Origin: Thiogranum sp.
Lineage (GTDB): Bacteria; Pseudomonadota; Gammaproteobacteria; DSM-19610
Length of the DNA: 64,000 nucleotides
Direction: 5' to 3'
Assembly: GCA_030148805.1 (NCBI GenBank)
Contig: JASBSS010000022.1
Coordinates: 1-64,000, forward strand
Position numbers and translations under genes: made by a program. A model generated the notes under the pieces. That model did not search any database. It was not told the origin of the DNA and was given only the letters and a program-made list of their open reading frames with translations. Position 1 is the first letter of the stretch. Every line of letters starts with the position of its first letter. Of the stretch, positions 27,359 through 37,338 are shown in pieces.

Positions 27359-28273
27359 CTAGTCGCAGCCGGGGGCGATGTGCGTATGCATGCCCGAGGT
27401 CCCATGCCAGTAGCCATTGCAACTTCCGTCTGGCGTTAGGGCGCTCAATGAACTTCGTGCGTCGGCCAGCGAGATGCGGTCCTGCAGTCGATCGCGGAAC
27501 GTCCGGATAATATGTTGCGTATGCTGTGACTGCGGACTGATGCGCAGTACATCCACCCCGATGACGCGTAGGCTGTCAATTTCGGTAATTAAATTGCAGC
27601 TCTTCGCTGACTGCGTCTGGATGCCGTTGAGTACCAGGAAGGATTCGCGCTCTTGGGTGGACAGACGCAATCCGTCAGGATAGTCCAGGCAATGAAAACG
27701 GCAATCATCCTTGGGTAGGTTGTGAGCGCGCGCGGTAAAACAGCGCGCCGAGTAGGCCAGCGGCAGTCTTCCGTATACGAAAACTTCTGTTTCAACGCCG
27801 TTTGGCCGCAGGAGCTGGATATCGGAGACTGCTTTTCGGCAAAGCTCGACCGGCGCAACCCAGCGCGTCAGGCCGTGTTCGGCGAGTACTTTGAGTGTTC
27901 CGGCATTGTAGATGTTGAGCGAGGGACCGGCAACGAAAGCATGCTTGCCGGCTAAGCGGTTTACCGCGCCAAGGTCGTTGGCTTCAACACTGAAGCGCCC
28001 GTTGTCGCAGATCCGCTTCATCATGCCGAGCTCGGACCCGCTCTCGATCAGTGTCAGCGTGGATAGCACCACCTCTTTCCCCGCGTCGCGAAGTTGTTCT
28101 GCCAGACGGATCCAGTCCTTGCTATTCAGGGCGCGGCGCTTGGAACAGACGGTTTCACCGATATAGACGATATCAATGTCGGTATCGATAATTGAGGCAT
28201 AAAACTCGAGCAGTTCCTTCCGAGCCCAAAAATAGAGCACTGGGCCGAGAGAAAGGCGGATGGCATCGGTCAT
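27359..28273 (-). CDS. ubiV: UbiV, Fe-S protein for O2-independent ubiquinone hydroxylation
   Basis: A 304-residue U32-peptidase-family protein. UbiV forms a heterodimer with UbiU that hydroxylates ubiquinone precursors without oxygen, probably with prephenate as oxygen donor. The [4Fe-4S] cysteines are Cys43, 178, 191 and 195; the last three have the same spacing (13 and 4) as E. coli UbiV 180, 193 and 197. The ATG at 28273 overlaps the ubiU stop (ATGA), so the pair is translationally coupled; the frame extends further upstream but only inside ubiU. The C-terminus is slightly longer than usual, with a Gly/His/Cys-rich tail. Confidence 0.93.
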   Translation of the reverse strand: MTDAIRLSLGPVLYFWARKELLEFYASIIDTDIDIVYIGETVCSKRRALNSKDWIRLAEQLRDAGKEVVLSTLTLIESGSELGMMKRICDNGRFSVEANDLGAVNRLAGKHAFVAGPSLNIYNAGTLKVLAEHGLTRWVAPVELCRKAVSDIQLLRPNGVETEVFVYGRLPLAYSARCFTARAHNLPKDDCRFHCLDYPDGLRLSTQERESFLVLNGIQTQSAKSCNLITEIDSLRVIGVDVLRISPQSQHTQHIIRTFRDRLQDRISLADARSSLSALTPDGSCNGYWHGTSGMHTHIAPGCD

Positions 28274-29289
28274 TGCCATGGCCGGTGATAGGCGCCCAGT
28301 GTGGTCTGGTTTCCTTCGGAAACCGCCTTTAACGATTCGAGCCACTCAGGACGGGGGCGGTAGTCTTGTGGGTCTTTCCGGCAGCTATCGATCGCGGCGC
28401 GCCACACCTGGGTGACCCGCCGGACGTACGCGGGGCTGCGCTGGCGCCCTTCGATCTTTATGGCCGCAATTCCGATAGCCTGCAGATCCGGAAGCAAAGC
28501 CAGCGTGTTCAGACTGGTCGGCTCCTCAATGGCGTAAAAGGTCTCTCCACCGACCTCAAAACGGCCCTTGCACAATGTTGGATAGCCTGCCGATTCCTCC
28601 TTTCGATAGCGGTCTAAAAGCACGTCGCCGAGTCGGCATTCCAGCCCGGCGGGAGTCTGCATCCAGCGCACCGCGGAGGCCGGAGAGCAGGCGCCGAAGG
28701 TATTCGGTGATTGCCCGGTGACATAGGAAGAGAGCAAGCAGCGTCCTTCCACCATGACACACAGGCTGCCGAAGCCAAACACCTCCAGCGGGACCGGACT
28801 TTGCTCGGCCAATTGAGCGACCTGCCGCAACGATAATACGCGGGGTACCACCACGCGCCGAATGCGGAAGGTGTCGTGGTAAAAGCGAATGGCCTCTGGA
28901 TTGGTCGCCGACCCCTGTACCGACAGATGCAGGTGCAGCCCGGGCCAGCGGCTGGCGGCATAGTCCATTACCCCTATATCGGCCAGGATCAGAGCGTCGG
29001 CGCCAATGGAGTAGGCCATATCCACCGCCCGGCACCACCGCTTCCATCCAGATTGCTGGGCATAGGTGTTAACCGCCACAAAGACTTTCGCCCCTCGCTT
29101 GTGGGCGTATTCAACGCCGACACGAGAGCGTTCCAGATCGAAGTTCAGCCCGGCGAAATGGCGGGCGTTGGTATCGTCACGAAAGCCGATATAAACGGCG
29201 TCCGCGCCGTGATCCACGGCGGCCTTAAGCGCGGGCAGATTACCAGCGGGGCATATGAGTTCAAGCTTTCCATCGGGCGACGATGTCAT
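28270..29289 (-). CDS. ubiU: UbiU, Fe-S protein for O2-independent ubiquinone hydroxylation
   Basis: A 339-residue U32-family protein beginning KLELICPAGNLPALKAAVDHGADAVYIG-like, the family signature. Four cysteines at 177, 184, 201 and 240 keep exactly the spacings (7, 17, 39) of the E. coli UbiU [4Fe-4S] ligands 169, 176, 193 and 232. The ATG at 29289 follows an AAAGGAGGC ribosome-binding site; an open frame upstream overlaps the yhcC gene and is not used. Acts with UbiV and UbiT. The gene lies 43 bases after yhcC in a four-gene leftward operon whose promoter carries an FNR/Dnr box. Confidence 0.95.
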   Translation of the reverse strand: MTSSPDGKLELICPAGNLPALKAAVDHGADAVYIGFRDDTNARHFAGLNFDLERSRVGVEYAHKRGAKVFVAVNTYAQQSGWKRWCRAVDMAYSIGADALILADIGVMDYAASRWPGLHLHLSVQGSATNPEAIRFYHDTFRIRRVVVPRVLSLRQVAQLAEQSPVPLEVFGFGSLCVMVEGRCLLSSYVTGQSPNTFGACSPASAVRWMQTPAGLECRLGDVLLDRYRKEESAGYPTLCKGRFEVGGETFYAIEEPTSLNTLALLPDLQAIGIAAIKIEGRQRSPAYVRRVTQVWRAAIDSCRKDPQDYRPRPEWLESLKAVSEGNQTTLGAYHRPWQ

Positions 29290-29332
29290 TCTGCCTCCTT
29301 TATGGTATCTGGAGAATCCCGATCCGAACACA

Positions 29333-30319
29333 TCAGTCCTGGATCCTTTGCGGTACAGGGTGCGCGGACAATGGAATGGCGGTGACAGACAGGCTGGTGT
29401 CGAGACGGCACTTATCACCTTGTTTGACGTTCCGGCGTCGCAATTCCTGGGTGATCAAGTTGAGCACGCGCCATTTCCAGGAGCACCACAGGGGCGCCAG
29501 GATGATGTTAGCCGATGCCGTCCCCGTCAGTCGATGATAGATGACTTCCGGCGGCGTGATTTCAATCAGATCGCTGACGGTGGTGACGTATTCGTCCAAA
29601 GAAAGCGGCAGGTACTCTCCGCGTCGCCATTGGTTGGCGAGCGTCGTACCCTTTACAACATGCAAGGGGTGAAGTTTCAGGCCTTCCACGCCCAGCTCCA
29701 GCACCCGCTTTAAAGTGGCCGTGCAATGCCGACCAGTTTCGCCCGGAAGGCCGATAATCAGGTGGGTGCAAACACGCAGATTTCGGGCATGGGCATGGCG
29801 TACCGCGGTGACGTATTCGGCAAATCCGTGCCCGCGATTGACCCGCTTCAGCGTGTTGTCGTAGGCCGACTGCAACCCCAGTTCCAGCCAGACTTCCAGC
29901 CCTCTGTCCTGATATGCCGCAAGCAGATCCAGCACCGGCGCCGGTACGCAGTCTGGCCGCGTGCCGATTGCGATCCCGATCACATCCGTCGCGGCGGTCG
30001 CTTCGTCATAGAGCCGGGCCAGCTCATTCACATCAGCATAGGTATTGGTATATGCCTGAAAGTATGCGATGTATTTCTGCGCACCGGTACGTCTGCGGAT
30101 GACCCGTCGGCCGGACTCGAGCTGATCCTCAAGCGCAGTGGTGCCCTGAGCGTGGGGACTGAAGGAGACGTTATTGCAAAAGGTGCAACCCCCGCGGCCT
30201 TTGCTGCCGTCGCGGTTGGGGCAGCTGAAGCCCGCGTTCAGCGCCACTTTGTGCACGCGCTCGCCGTGGCACTTCAGCATCGCCTGGCCAAATGTGTTTA
30301 CATAGCGAGACAACACCAT
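29333..30319 (-). CDS. yhcC: YhcC-family radical SAM protein
   Basis: A 328-residue radical SAM protein of the YhcC type. The family's unusual cluster-binding pattern C-x11-C-x2-C is present at Cys33, 45 and 48, and is followed by the TIM-barrel motifs GTRPDCVPAP, LELGLQSAYDNTLKRVNRGH and LIIGLPGE. The reaction of YhcC is not established. It is co-transcribed with a smaller radical SAM gene and with ubiUV, which suggests that all four are needed under anoxia. Confidence 0.9.
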   Translation of the reverse strand: MVLSRYVNTFGQAMLKCHGERVHKVALNAGFSCPNRDGSKGRGGCTFCNNVSFSPHAQGTTALEDQLESGRRVIRRRTGAQKYIAYFQAYTNTYADVNELARLYDEATAATDVIGIAIGTRPDCVPAPVLDLLAAYQDRGLEVWLELGLQSAYDNTLKRVNRGHGFAEYVTAVRHAHARNLRVCTHLIIGLPGETGRHCTATLKRVLELGVEGLKLHPLHVVKGTTLANQWRRGEYLPLSLDEYVTTVSDLIEITPPEVIYHRLTGTASANIILAPLWCSWKWRVLNLITQELRRRNVKQGDKCRLDTSLSVTAIPLSAHPVPQRIQD

Positions 30320-30328
30320 CCGCGTCAG

Positions 30329-30955
30329 TTACCCCACGACATCCAGAACTCTTCGCCTGAATTTAACGCCCAGCCGCTCGGCCAATTCCCTGCAGGCGGC
30401 GATCTCCACCCCCGCCAAGCCGTCGATGGCGGTGGCGGTGACGTCCGTGATGTACTCAGGCGAGCGGGACAAAAAATCCTGCATGGCGTCCCAGGAGCCG
30501 GTCAGTGTCGGTCTGCAGTGGCGGCGATACAGGCTCTCATTCTGTGTATTCATGGAAACCGACAGCGCGTCGATGCGACCTGCCAATTGGGGCAGAATAT
30601 TCCGCTTGTGAACGAGGTTGGCGAGACCGTCGGTGTTGAGTCTCACCCGTCCCCCGTGTGCTTGAACGTAGTCGGCGATATCAAGCAGCGGCCGAAGCCG
30701 CAATGTCGGCTCACCGAAACCGCAGAATACCAGTTCCCGGTATTTCGCGGGCTCACCCACGGCCGCTATCAACTCGCCGGTATCGGGGCGCCGTCGCAAC
30801 CGCAGGTCATAGCCGTGCACACGCGGGCCGCCGTCACGGTGTTTGGGGCAGAAGCCGCAACGCAAGGTACAACGGTCGGTGATGTTCAGGTACCGCCTGC
30901 GCTCGATTTGGTAGGCCAGTACGGGCGTGTCTGTGGCCGGCAACATCGCCTGCAT
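30329..30955 (-). CDS. Small radical SAM protein (TatD-associated type)
   Basis: A 208-residue radical SAM enzyme with C-x3-C-x2-C at Cys29, 33 and 36 in DRCTLRCGFCPK, the GFGEPTLR loop and RLNTDGLAN. It resembles the TatD-associated radical SAM subgroup, of unknown reaction; no tatD is nearby. ATG 30955 is preferred over ATG 30988 because the class II FNR-type promoter described below would start the transcript near 30977. First gene of the leftward rSAM-yhcC-ubiU-ubiV operon; yhcC starts nine bases after its stop. Confidence 0.83.
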   Translation of the reverse strand: MQAMLPATDTPVLAYQIERRRYLNITDRCTLRCGFCPKHRDGGPRVHGYDLRLRRRPDTGELIAAVGEPAKYRELVFCGFGEPTLRLRPLLDIADYVQAHGGRVRLNTDGLANLVHKRNILPQLAGRIDALSVSMNTQNESLYRRHCRPTLTGSWDAMQDFLSRSPEYITDVTATAIDGLAGVEIAACRELAERLGVKFRRRVLDVVG

Positions 30956-30983
30956 AGGTATCGCTCTCAAATTCAAGACGAAC

Positions 30984-31025
30984 AGCATAGCCTGGCGGCA
31001 GCGCGCGCAATTTGACCGATATCAA
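30984..31025 (-). promoter_or_regulatory. Class II FNR/Dnr-type promoter of the rSAM-yhcC-ubiUV operon
   Basis: On the plus strand TTGACCGATATCAA (31012-31025) matches TTGAT-N4-ATCAA at nine of ten bases. On the minus strand TATGCT (30989 down to 30984) lies 29.5 bases from the box centre, the spacing of class II Fnr promoters (box at -41.5). The transcript would begin near 30977. Confidence 0.62.
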
Positions 31026-31184
31026 TTTTACCTGAGCTCGAGTTAAGTCGATTCGCTTGTAGTCCCCCCGGGTGGAGAACGCTGCTTGTTTGCGGCGCAC
31101 GGTGATTCACCTGGTTTGGATGTGTCGCGGATCTCTCGTTTGGCCAACGCCGGTCGCGCTGTCGATTCCACTCGCCTTCTTTAG

Positions 31185-33014
<1,830 letters not shown>

Positions 33015-33038
33015 CGGTGTCTGGCGTGAAACGGGTGG

Positions 33039-33060
33039 GGAGTCCGTGAATTCACGCTCC
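33039..33060 (+). other. Inverted repeat between nirS and nirE
   Basis: CGTGAATTCACG (33045-33056) is a perfect 12-base palindrome flanked by GGAG at 33039-33042 and CTCC at 33057-33060, which extend the stem across a two-base bulge. No T-run follows, so it is more likely an mRNA processing or 3'-protecting structure than a terminator, letting nirS be expressed above the downstream haem d1 genes. Confidence 0.4.
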
Positions 33061-33089
33061 TCAAGGGAGAGTGAGAAAAGGGGGCCGGA

Positions 33090-33872
33090 ATGAGGTGCGA
33101 GAAAGGGAAAGTATACCTGGTTGGAGCCGGACCAGGAGACCCGCAACTGCTGACGGTCAAGGCGTTGCGGCTGATGGAAACTGCCGACGTCGTGGTCTAC
33201 GACCGGCTGGTCTCCGCCGAGGTCCTGCAGCTGGTTGCAACATCGGTCGCACGCATCTATGTGGGAAAGGCGTGCGGCGATCACACGTTGAATCAACGAG
33301 AGATCGACCGGGTCCTGATCGATCAGGCTCGGTCCGGGCGCGGCGTGGTTCGCCTGAAGGGCGGCGACCCGTTTATTTTCGGGCGAGGAGGCGAGGAGGC
33401 CCTGGCGCTGGCCGCAGCGGGCATCGACTTTGAGGTGGTTCCGGGAATAACGGCCGCGCAGGCCTGCGCGGCTTATGCCGGCATACCGTTGACCCATCGC
33501 GGACTGGCCCACGGGATACAGTTTGTAAGCGGTCATCGCAAGAATAATGATCGATTGCGGATTGACCCAGCCACGCTTTCCGACGTCGGACAAACGCTGG
33601 TCATCTACATGGGGTTGGAGACGTTGCCGCAAGTGGTCGCGCAAGTGCTGGCGGCGGGCCGCGAGGCGCAAACGCCGGCGGCCATCATCGAACACGGCAC
33701 CTTGGCGCGCCAGCGGATGTTCGTCACCACGCTGGGCAGGTTGTCTGCGGAGGCTAAGTTGCGCGCCGTGGAGGCGCCGGCGTTGATAGTCATAGGGAAA
33801 GTGGTGAGTCTCGCCGATAGCCTGGATTGGTTTCTACCCACAATTGAACAGGGGAGGCAGTGTTATGGATAG
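33090..33872 (+). CDS. nirE: Uroporphyrinogen-III C-methyltransferase NirE
   Basis: A 260-residue SAM-dependent methyltransferase that makes precorrin-2, the first step committed to haem d1. The family motif GAGPGDPQLLTVKALRLMETAD is at the N-terminus, then VVYDRLVS, the GGDPFIFGRGGEE block and VPGITAAQACAAYAGIPLTHR. The short CobA/NirE form lacks the CysG dehydrogenase domain, so siroheme synthesis is probably elsewhere. Placement directly after nirS, rather than near nirJ as in Pseudomonas, identifies it as nirE by context. It overlaps nirC by eight bases. Confidence 0.95.
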   Translation: MRCEKGKVYLVGAGPGDPQLLTVKALRLMETADVVVYDRLVSAEVLQLVATSVARIYVGKACGDHTLNQREIDRVLIDQARSGRGVVRLKGGDPFIFGRGGEEALALAAAGIDFEVVPGITAAQACAAYAGIPLTHRGLAHGIQFVSGHRKNNDRLRIDPATLSDVGQTLVIYMGLETLPQVVAQVLAAGREAQTPAAIIEHGTLARQRMFVTTLGRLSAEAKLRAVEAPALIVIGKVVSLADSLDWFLPTIEQGRQCYG

Positions 33873-34260
33873 ACGCTGCCAGCCGGTTCGCTCTGAAGTT
33901 CCAAGGCTGTCACCGGCACCGGTCGAAGCGAAATGGGCCATTCCAGGGATGGTCGTTCTGGTGCTGATTTCGCTGCGGGCAGATTTGACGCAGGCCTCGC
34001 CGCCGTCGCTGCAGCGTCAGGAGGAGTTGAGGAATCTTCTTTATCAGGACTGCGGCTCTTGCCACGGAATGCGGTTGACCGGCGGCCTGGGGCCGGCACT
34101 GACGCCTGAAGCGTTACGCCACAGTTCGCGGGCGAGACTCGTCGCAGCGGTGCGCAACGGACGCGACGGCACGCCCATGCCTCCCTGGAGAGAACTGTTG
34201 AGCGATGGCGATATTGACTGGTTGATCGACTCGTTGATCGGCAGGGGTGAAAGACAATGA
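33865..34260 (+). CDS. nirC: Small c-type cytochrome NirC (c55x-like)
   Basis: A 131-residue monohaem cytochrome with an atypically long basic N-terminus before a hydrophobic segment (about 25-42) and the haem motif CGSCH (63-67). A Met ligand in GTPMPPWREL matches NirC/c55x-type proteins, which give electrons for haem d1 maturation or to NirS. ATG 33865 is selected because GGGGAGGC stands about seven bases before it; a longer start at 33844 lacks such a site. Overlaps nirE by eight bases and nirF by four. Confidence 0.88.
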   Translation: MDRRCQPVRSEVPRLSPAPVEAKWAIPGMVVLVLISLRADLTQASPPSLQRQEELRNLLYQDCGSCHGMRLTGGLGPALTPEALRHSSRARLVAAVRNGRDGTPMPPWRELLSDGDIDWLIDSLIGRGERQ

Positions 34261-35423
34261 AGGCGCTCATGCTGGTTTTGCTGTTCGCGATGCTCGGGCC
34301 GGTGGCCGGCGATGGAAGCCGCGCCACCGGCGACCTCGGCGTGGTCATCGAGCGTGCGGCCGGCAGCATTCTGGTGGTCGAGCATAGCCACGACACGCGT
34401 TTGCACGAGATCGAGGGTCTGGGCGATTTGTCGCACGCCTCGGTGGTGTTCTCCCGAGACGCCCGTTACGCTTTTGTATTTGGCCGCGACGGCGGCCTCA
34501 CCAAGGTGGATTTGCTGTCGGCCCGCGTTGTGAAGCGGATCGTGCAATCCGGCAACAGCATCGGCGGCGCCATCTCCCAGGACGGCAAGCTCGTGGCGGT
34601 GTCGAACTATGAACCGGGCGGTGTGCGGGTGTTCGATTCGCAGACGCTCGCGCCCGTAGCGGACATACGGGCCGACTATGGTGGCGCTCAACCGTCCAAG
34701 GTGGTAGGCCTGGTCGATGCACCCGGAAAGCGTTTTGTGTTCAGTCTGTATGACGCAGATCAGATCTGGATTGCGGATTTCAGCGCCGGGGACGAACCCA
34801 GCATTACGCGTTTCAGCGATGTCGGGCACTTGCCCTATGACGCTCTGATCACTCCAGACGGACGTCATTATGTCGCCGGTCTTTTTGGTGAGGATCATCT
34901 TGCGCTACTGGATCTATGGCACCCGCAACGCGGAGTGCACCCGATTCTCGACGGGTACTCCCGGCGCGAAGCCAGGTTACCCGTCTATAAGATGCCACAT
35001 CTGGAAGGTTGGGCGGTCGCCGGCGGCAAGGCTTTCGTACCCGCCGTCGGTCAGCACAAGGTGCTGGTGGTGGATACAGGTAGTTGGAAGACCCTGGCTG
35101 AGATCGAGGTTCACGGTCAGCCGGTGTTCGTCATGGCACGCCCGGACGGTCGTCAGCTATGGGTCAACTACGCCTATCCAGACAACGATACCGTGCAGGT
35201 CATCGACGCCGAATCCTACGCCATTGTCCGGACGCTCAAACCCGGCAAAGCCGTCTTGCACATGGAGTTCACACCGCGCGGAGAGAAAATCTGGTTGTCC
35301 GTTCGCGATGACAATCGCATTCAGGTCTATGATACCGCCACGCTTAAGTTGCTTCGAGAGCTGCCGGCGGACAAACCCAGCGGCATTTTCTTCACCAGCC
35401 GCGCCCACCGGATCGGGTTGTAG
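34257..35423 (+). CDS. nirF: Haem d1 biosynthesis protein NirF
   Basis: A 388-residue periplasmic protein needed for one of the late steps of haem d1 synthesis. It has an N-terminal signal peptide (about 1-18) without a lipobox cysteine, so it is probably soluble, and a propeller fold like the NirS d1 domain without the cytochrome domain. Landmarks include the SIGGAISQDGKL repeat, KMPHLEGWAV and PSGIFFTSRAHRIGL at the end. The ATG lies in ATGA with the nirC stop. Confidence 0.95.
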   Translation: MKALMLVLLFAMLGPVAGDGSRATGDLGVVIERAAGSILVVEHSHDTRLHEIEGLGDLSHASVVFSRDARYAFVFGRDGGLTKVDLLSARVVKRIVQSGNSIGGAISQDGKLVAVSNYEPGGVRVFDSQTLAPVADIRADYGGAQPSKVVGLVDAPGKRFVFSLYDADQIWIADFSAGDEPSITRFSDVGHLPYDALITPDGRHYVAGLFGEDHLALLDLWHPQRGVHPILDGYSRREARLPVYKMPHLEGWAVAGGKAFVPAVGQHKVLVVDTGSWKTLAEIEVHGQPVFVMARPDGRQLWVNYAYPDNDTVQVIDAESYAIVRTLKPGKAVLHMEFTPRGEKIWLSVRDDNRIQVYDTATLKLLRELPADKPSGIFFTSRAHRIGL

Positions 35424-35425
35424 GC

Positions 35426-36412
35426 ATGGACTCTCTGACGCTGCGATTGCTCAATGATTATCAACGCGATTTTCCGCTGAACCCGCGGCCGTTTGCAGTC
35501 ATTGCACGCAGCTTGAATACGGATACTGAGACGGTACTCCAACGACTCCAGCAACTGCGATCCGGTGGGACTATCAGCCGCGTCGGCGCGGTGTTTCGGC
35601 CCAATACCGTCGGCGTAAGTACCTTGGCGGCCATGGCGGTACCGCCCCGGCTGGTGGAGCGCGTGGCATCGATGGTGAGTGATTTTTCTCAGGTCAATCA
35701 TAACTACGAACGTGAGCACCGCTACAACCTCTGGTTCGTGGTCACCGCCGGCGATCAGACTGAACTTGACCTCACCTTGCGCCGCATCGAGCAGACTACC
35801 GGCTATTCGGTACTCTCCTTGCCGTTGGTCAGGGATTATCACATCGATCTGGGCTTTCGGATGAATCCTGACGCTCAGTCGCAAGTCGCGCCCCTGCGGC
35901 CCGACGATCGGTGCGGGACCATGTCGTGTGCAGATCCCCCACACGCCGCAGACCTGATCGAAGCTATTCAGGACGGTTTGCCGCTAATCGAGAGGCCTTA
36001 TCGCCGGATTGGCGAGCAGGTCGGATGCTCGGAATGCGCGGTGATAGCGCACTTATCGGACATGACGCGGCAGGGAATCATAAGGCGTGTCGGGGTGGTG
36101 GTACGTCATCAGGAACTGGGGTTCGGGGCTAACGCCATGGTGGTCTGGAACGTACCGGATACCGAAGTCGAGAGCCTGGGACGCCGACTGGGCGCGTATG
36201 AACGCGTGACCCTGTGCTATCAGCGTCCGCGCCGACTTCCTCAGTGGCCGTACAACCTTTTCAGCATGATCCATGGTCGCAAGCGCGAAGAGGTGCTGGC
36301 GTGCATAGAGCGCATGAGCGAGGATCTAAGGTTGAAGCACGTCGATCGGCAGGTGCTCTTCAGCACCCGGCGCTTCAAACAGCGCGGTGCCTGGTATCGG
36401 GGGATGAAATAA
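35426..36412 (+). CDS. nirDL: Sirohaem decarboxylase subunits NirD-NirL fused
   Basis: A 328-residue fusion of two AsnC/Lrp-like domains that act with NirG and NirH to decarboxylate sirohaem to didecarboxysirohaem. The NirD half (about 1-150) has the HTH segment and NHNYEREHRYNLWFVV. The NirL half (about 165-328) has the second HTH, then TLCYQRPRRLPQWPYNLFSMIHG. A linker of about 15 residues joins them. Such fusions are known in some lineages, whereas others have separate nirD and nirL. Two bases separate it from nirF and nirG follows without a gap. Confidence 0.95.
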   Translation: MDSLTLRLLNDYQRDFPLNPRPFAVIARSLNTDTETVLQRLQQLRSGGTISRVGAVFRPNTVGVSTLAAMAVPPRLVERVASMVSDFSQVNHNYEREHRYNLWFVVTAGDQTELDLTLRRIEQTTGYSVLSLPLVRDYHIDLGFRMNPDAQSQVAPLRPDDRCGTMSCADPPHAADLIEAIQDGLPLIERPYRRIGEQVGCSECAVIAHLSDMTRQGIIRRVGVVVRHQELGFGANAMVVWNVPDTEVESLGRRLGAYERVTLCYQRPRRLPQWPYNLFSMIHGRKREEVLACIERMSEDLRLKHVDRQVLFSTRRFKQRGAWYRGMK

Positions 36413-36856
36413 ATGGACGACGTCGATCGCCGCATTATCAATCAGCTGCAGGGAGACTTTCCTATAAGCGAGCGACCGTTCCTGGACGCCGCCACCCGCC
36501 TTGATACCACCGAAAGCGAACTGATCACCCGCTTGCGCTGCATGCTCGACGACGGCTTGTTGAGCCGCTTTGGTCCCCTGTTTCACGCGGAACGCATGGG
36601 GGGAGCGCTGAGTCTATGCGCCATGCAGGTGCCGGAGAAACGATTCGGCCATGTGGCGCGGCTGGTCAACAGCTTTCCCGAAGTCGCACATAATTACCAA
36701 CGTGAACACGCATTCAACATGTGGTTCGTATTGGCCACGGAGACTGCCGAGCAGCTGCATAAGGTGTCTCGGCAGATCGAGATAGTCACCGGTATCGAGG
36801 TGCTCAGTCTTCCCAAGGAGAACGAGTTTTATGTCGGAGTCAATTTGCAAGTCTGA
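36413..36856 (+). CDS. nirG: Sirohaem decarboxylase subunit NirG
   Basis: A 147-residue Lrp-like protein, the NirG component of the sirohaem decarboxylase. It resembles the NirD half of the preceding fusion, with an N-terminal HTH, the AHNYQREHAFNMWFVLA motif and a C-terminal ligand-binding domain ending LSLPKENEFYVG. The ATG immediately follows the nirDL stop, and its 3' end overlaps nirH by 26 bases. Confidence 0.93.
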   Translation: MDDVDRRIINQLQGDFPISERPFLDAATRLDTTESELITRLRCMLDDGLLSRFGPLFHAERMGGALSLCAMQVPEKRFGHVARLVNSFPEVAHNYQREHAFNMWFVLATETAEQLHKVSRQIEIVTGIEVLSLPKENEFYVGVNLQV

Positions 36857-37337
36857 ACCGGATATCAAGGAACTGGACCGGCGTCTGGTGTTGGCCACCC
36901 AGTCCGGGTTGCCGCTGCACGCTCGACCTTATCACTGGCTGGCGACTCAGCTAGGCGTGGGGCCCGAAACGGTCATGCAACGCTTGCGCGCAATGTGTCA
37001 AGACGGTCGCATCCGCCGCATCGGCGTGTTGCCGAACCACTACCGCTTGGGCTACGTCGCGAACGGTATGGCGGTATGGGATATCGACGACACAGAGGTT
37101 ATGCGGGCCGGGGCCCTGGTGGGCGGGATGGCCAGTGTCAGCCATTGCTACCGCCGCCCACGTCATCCCCCCGACTGGCCCTACAATCTGTTCGCCATGG
37201 TGCATGGGCACAGCCGGGGGGAGGTGTTGGGGGAAATTCGCCGAATTACCGAGCTACTGGGCGCGCAGGGGCGTGCCCACGACGTGTTGTTCAGCACTCG
37301 TATCCTGAAAAAGACCGGCCTGAGAATCGAGGGATGA
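36831..37337 (+). CDS. nirH: Sirohaem decarboxylase subunit NirH
   Basis: A 168-residue Lrp-like protein corresponding to NirH. It resembles the NirL half of the fusion, with the SHCYRRPRHPPDWPYNLFAMVHG block and LFSTRILKKTGLR at the end. Alternation D-L-G-H in this cluster pairs one NirD/G-type with one NirL/H-type subunit twice. The ATG is inside the nirG 3' end, so translation is coupled. One base separates it from nirJ. Confidence 0.93.
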   Translation: MSESICKSEPDIKELDRRLVLATQSGLPLHARPYHWLATQLGVGPETVMQRLRAMCQDGRIRRIGVLPNHYRLGYVANGMAVWDIDDTEVMRAGALVGGMASVSHCYRRPRHPPDWPYNLFAMVHGHSRGEVLGEIRRITELLGAQGRAHDVLFSTRILKKTGLRIEG

Positions 37338-37338
37338 T

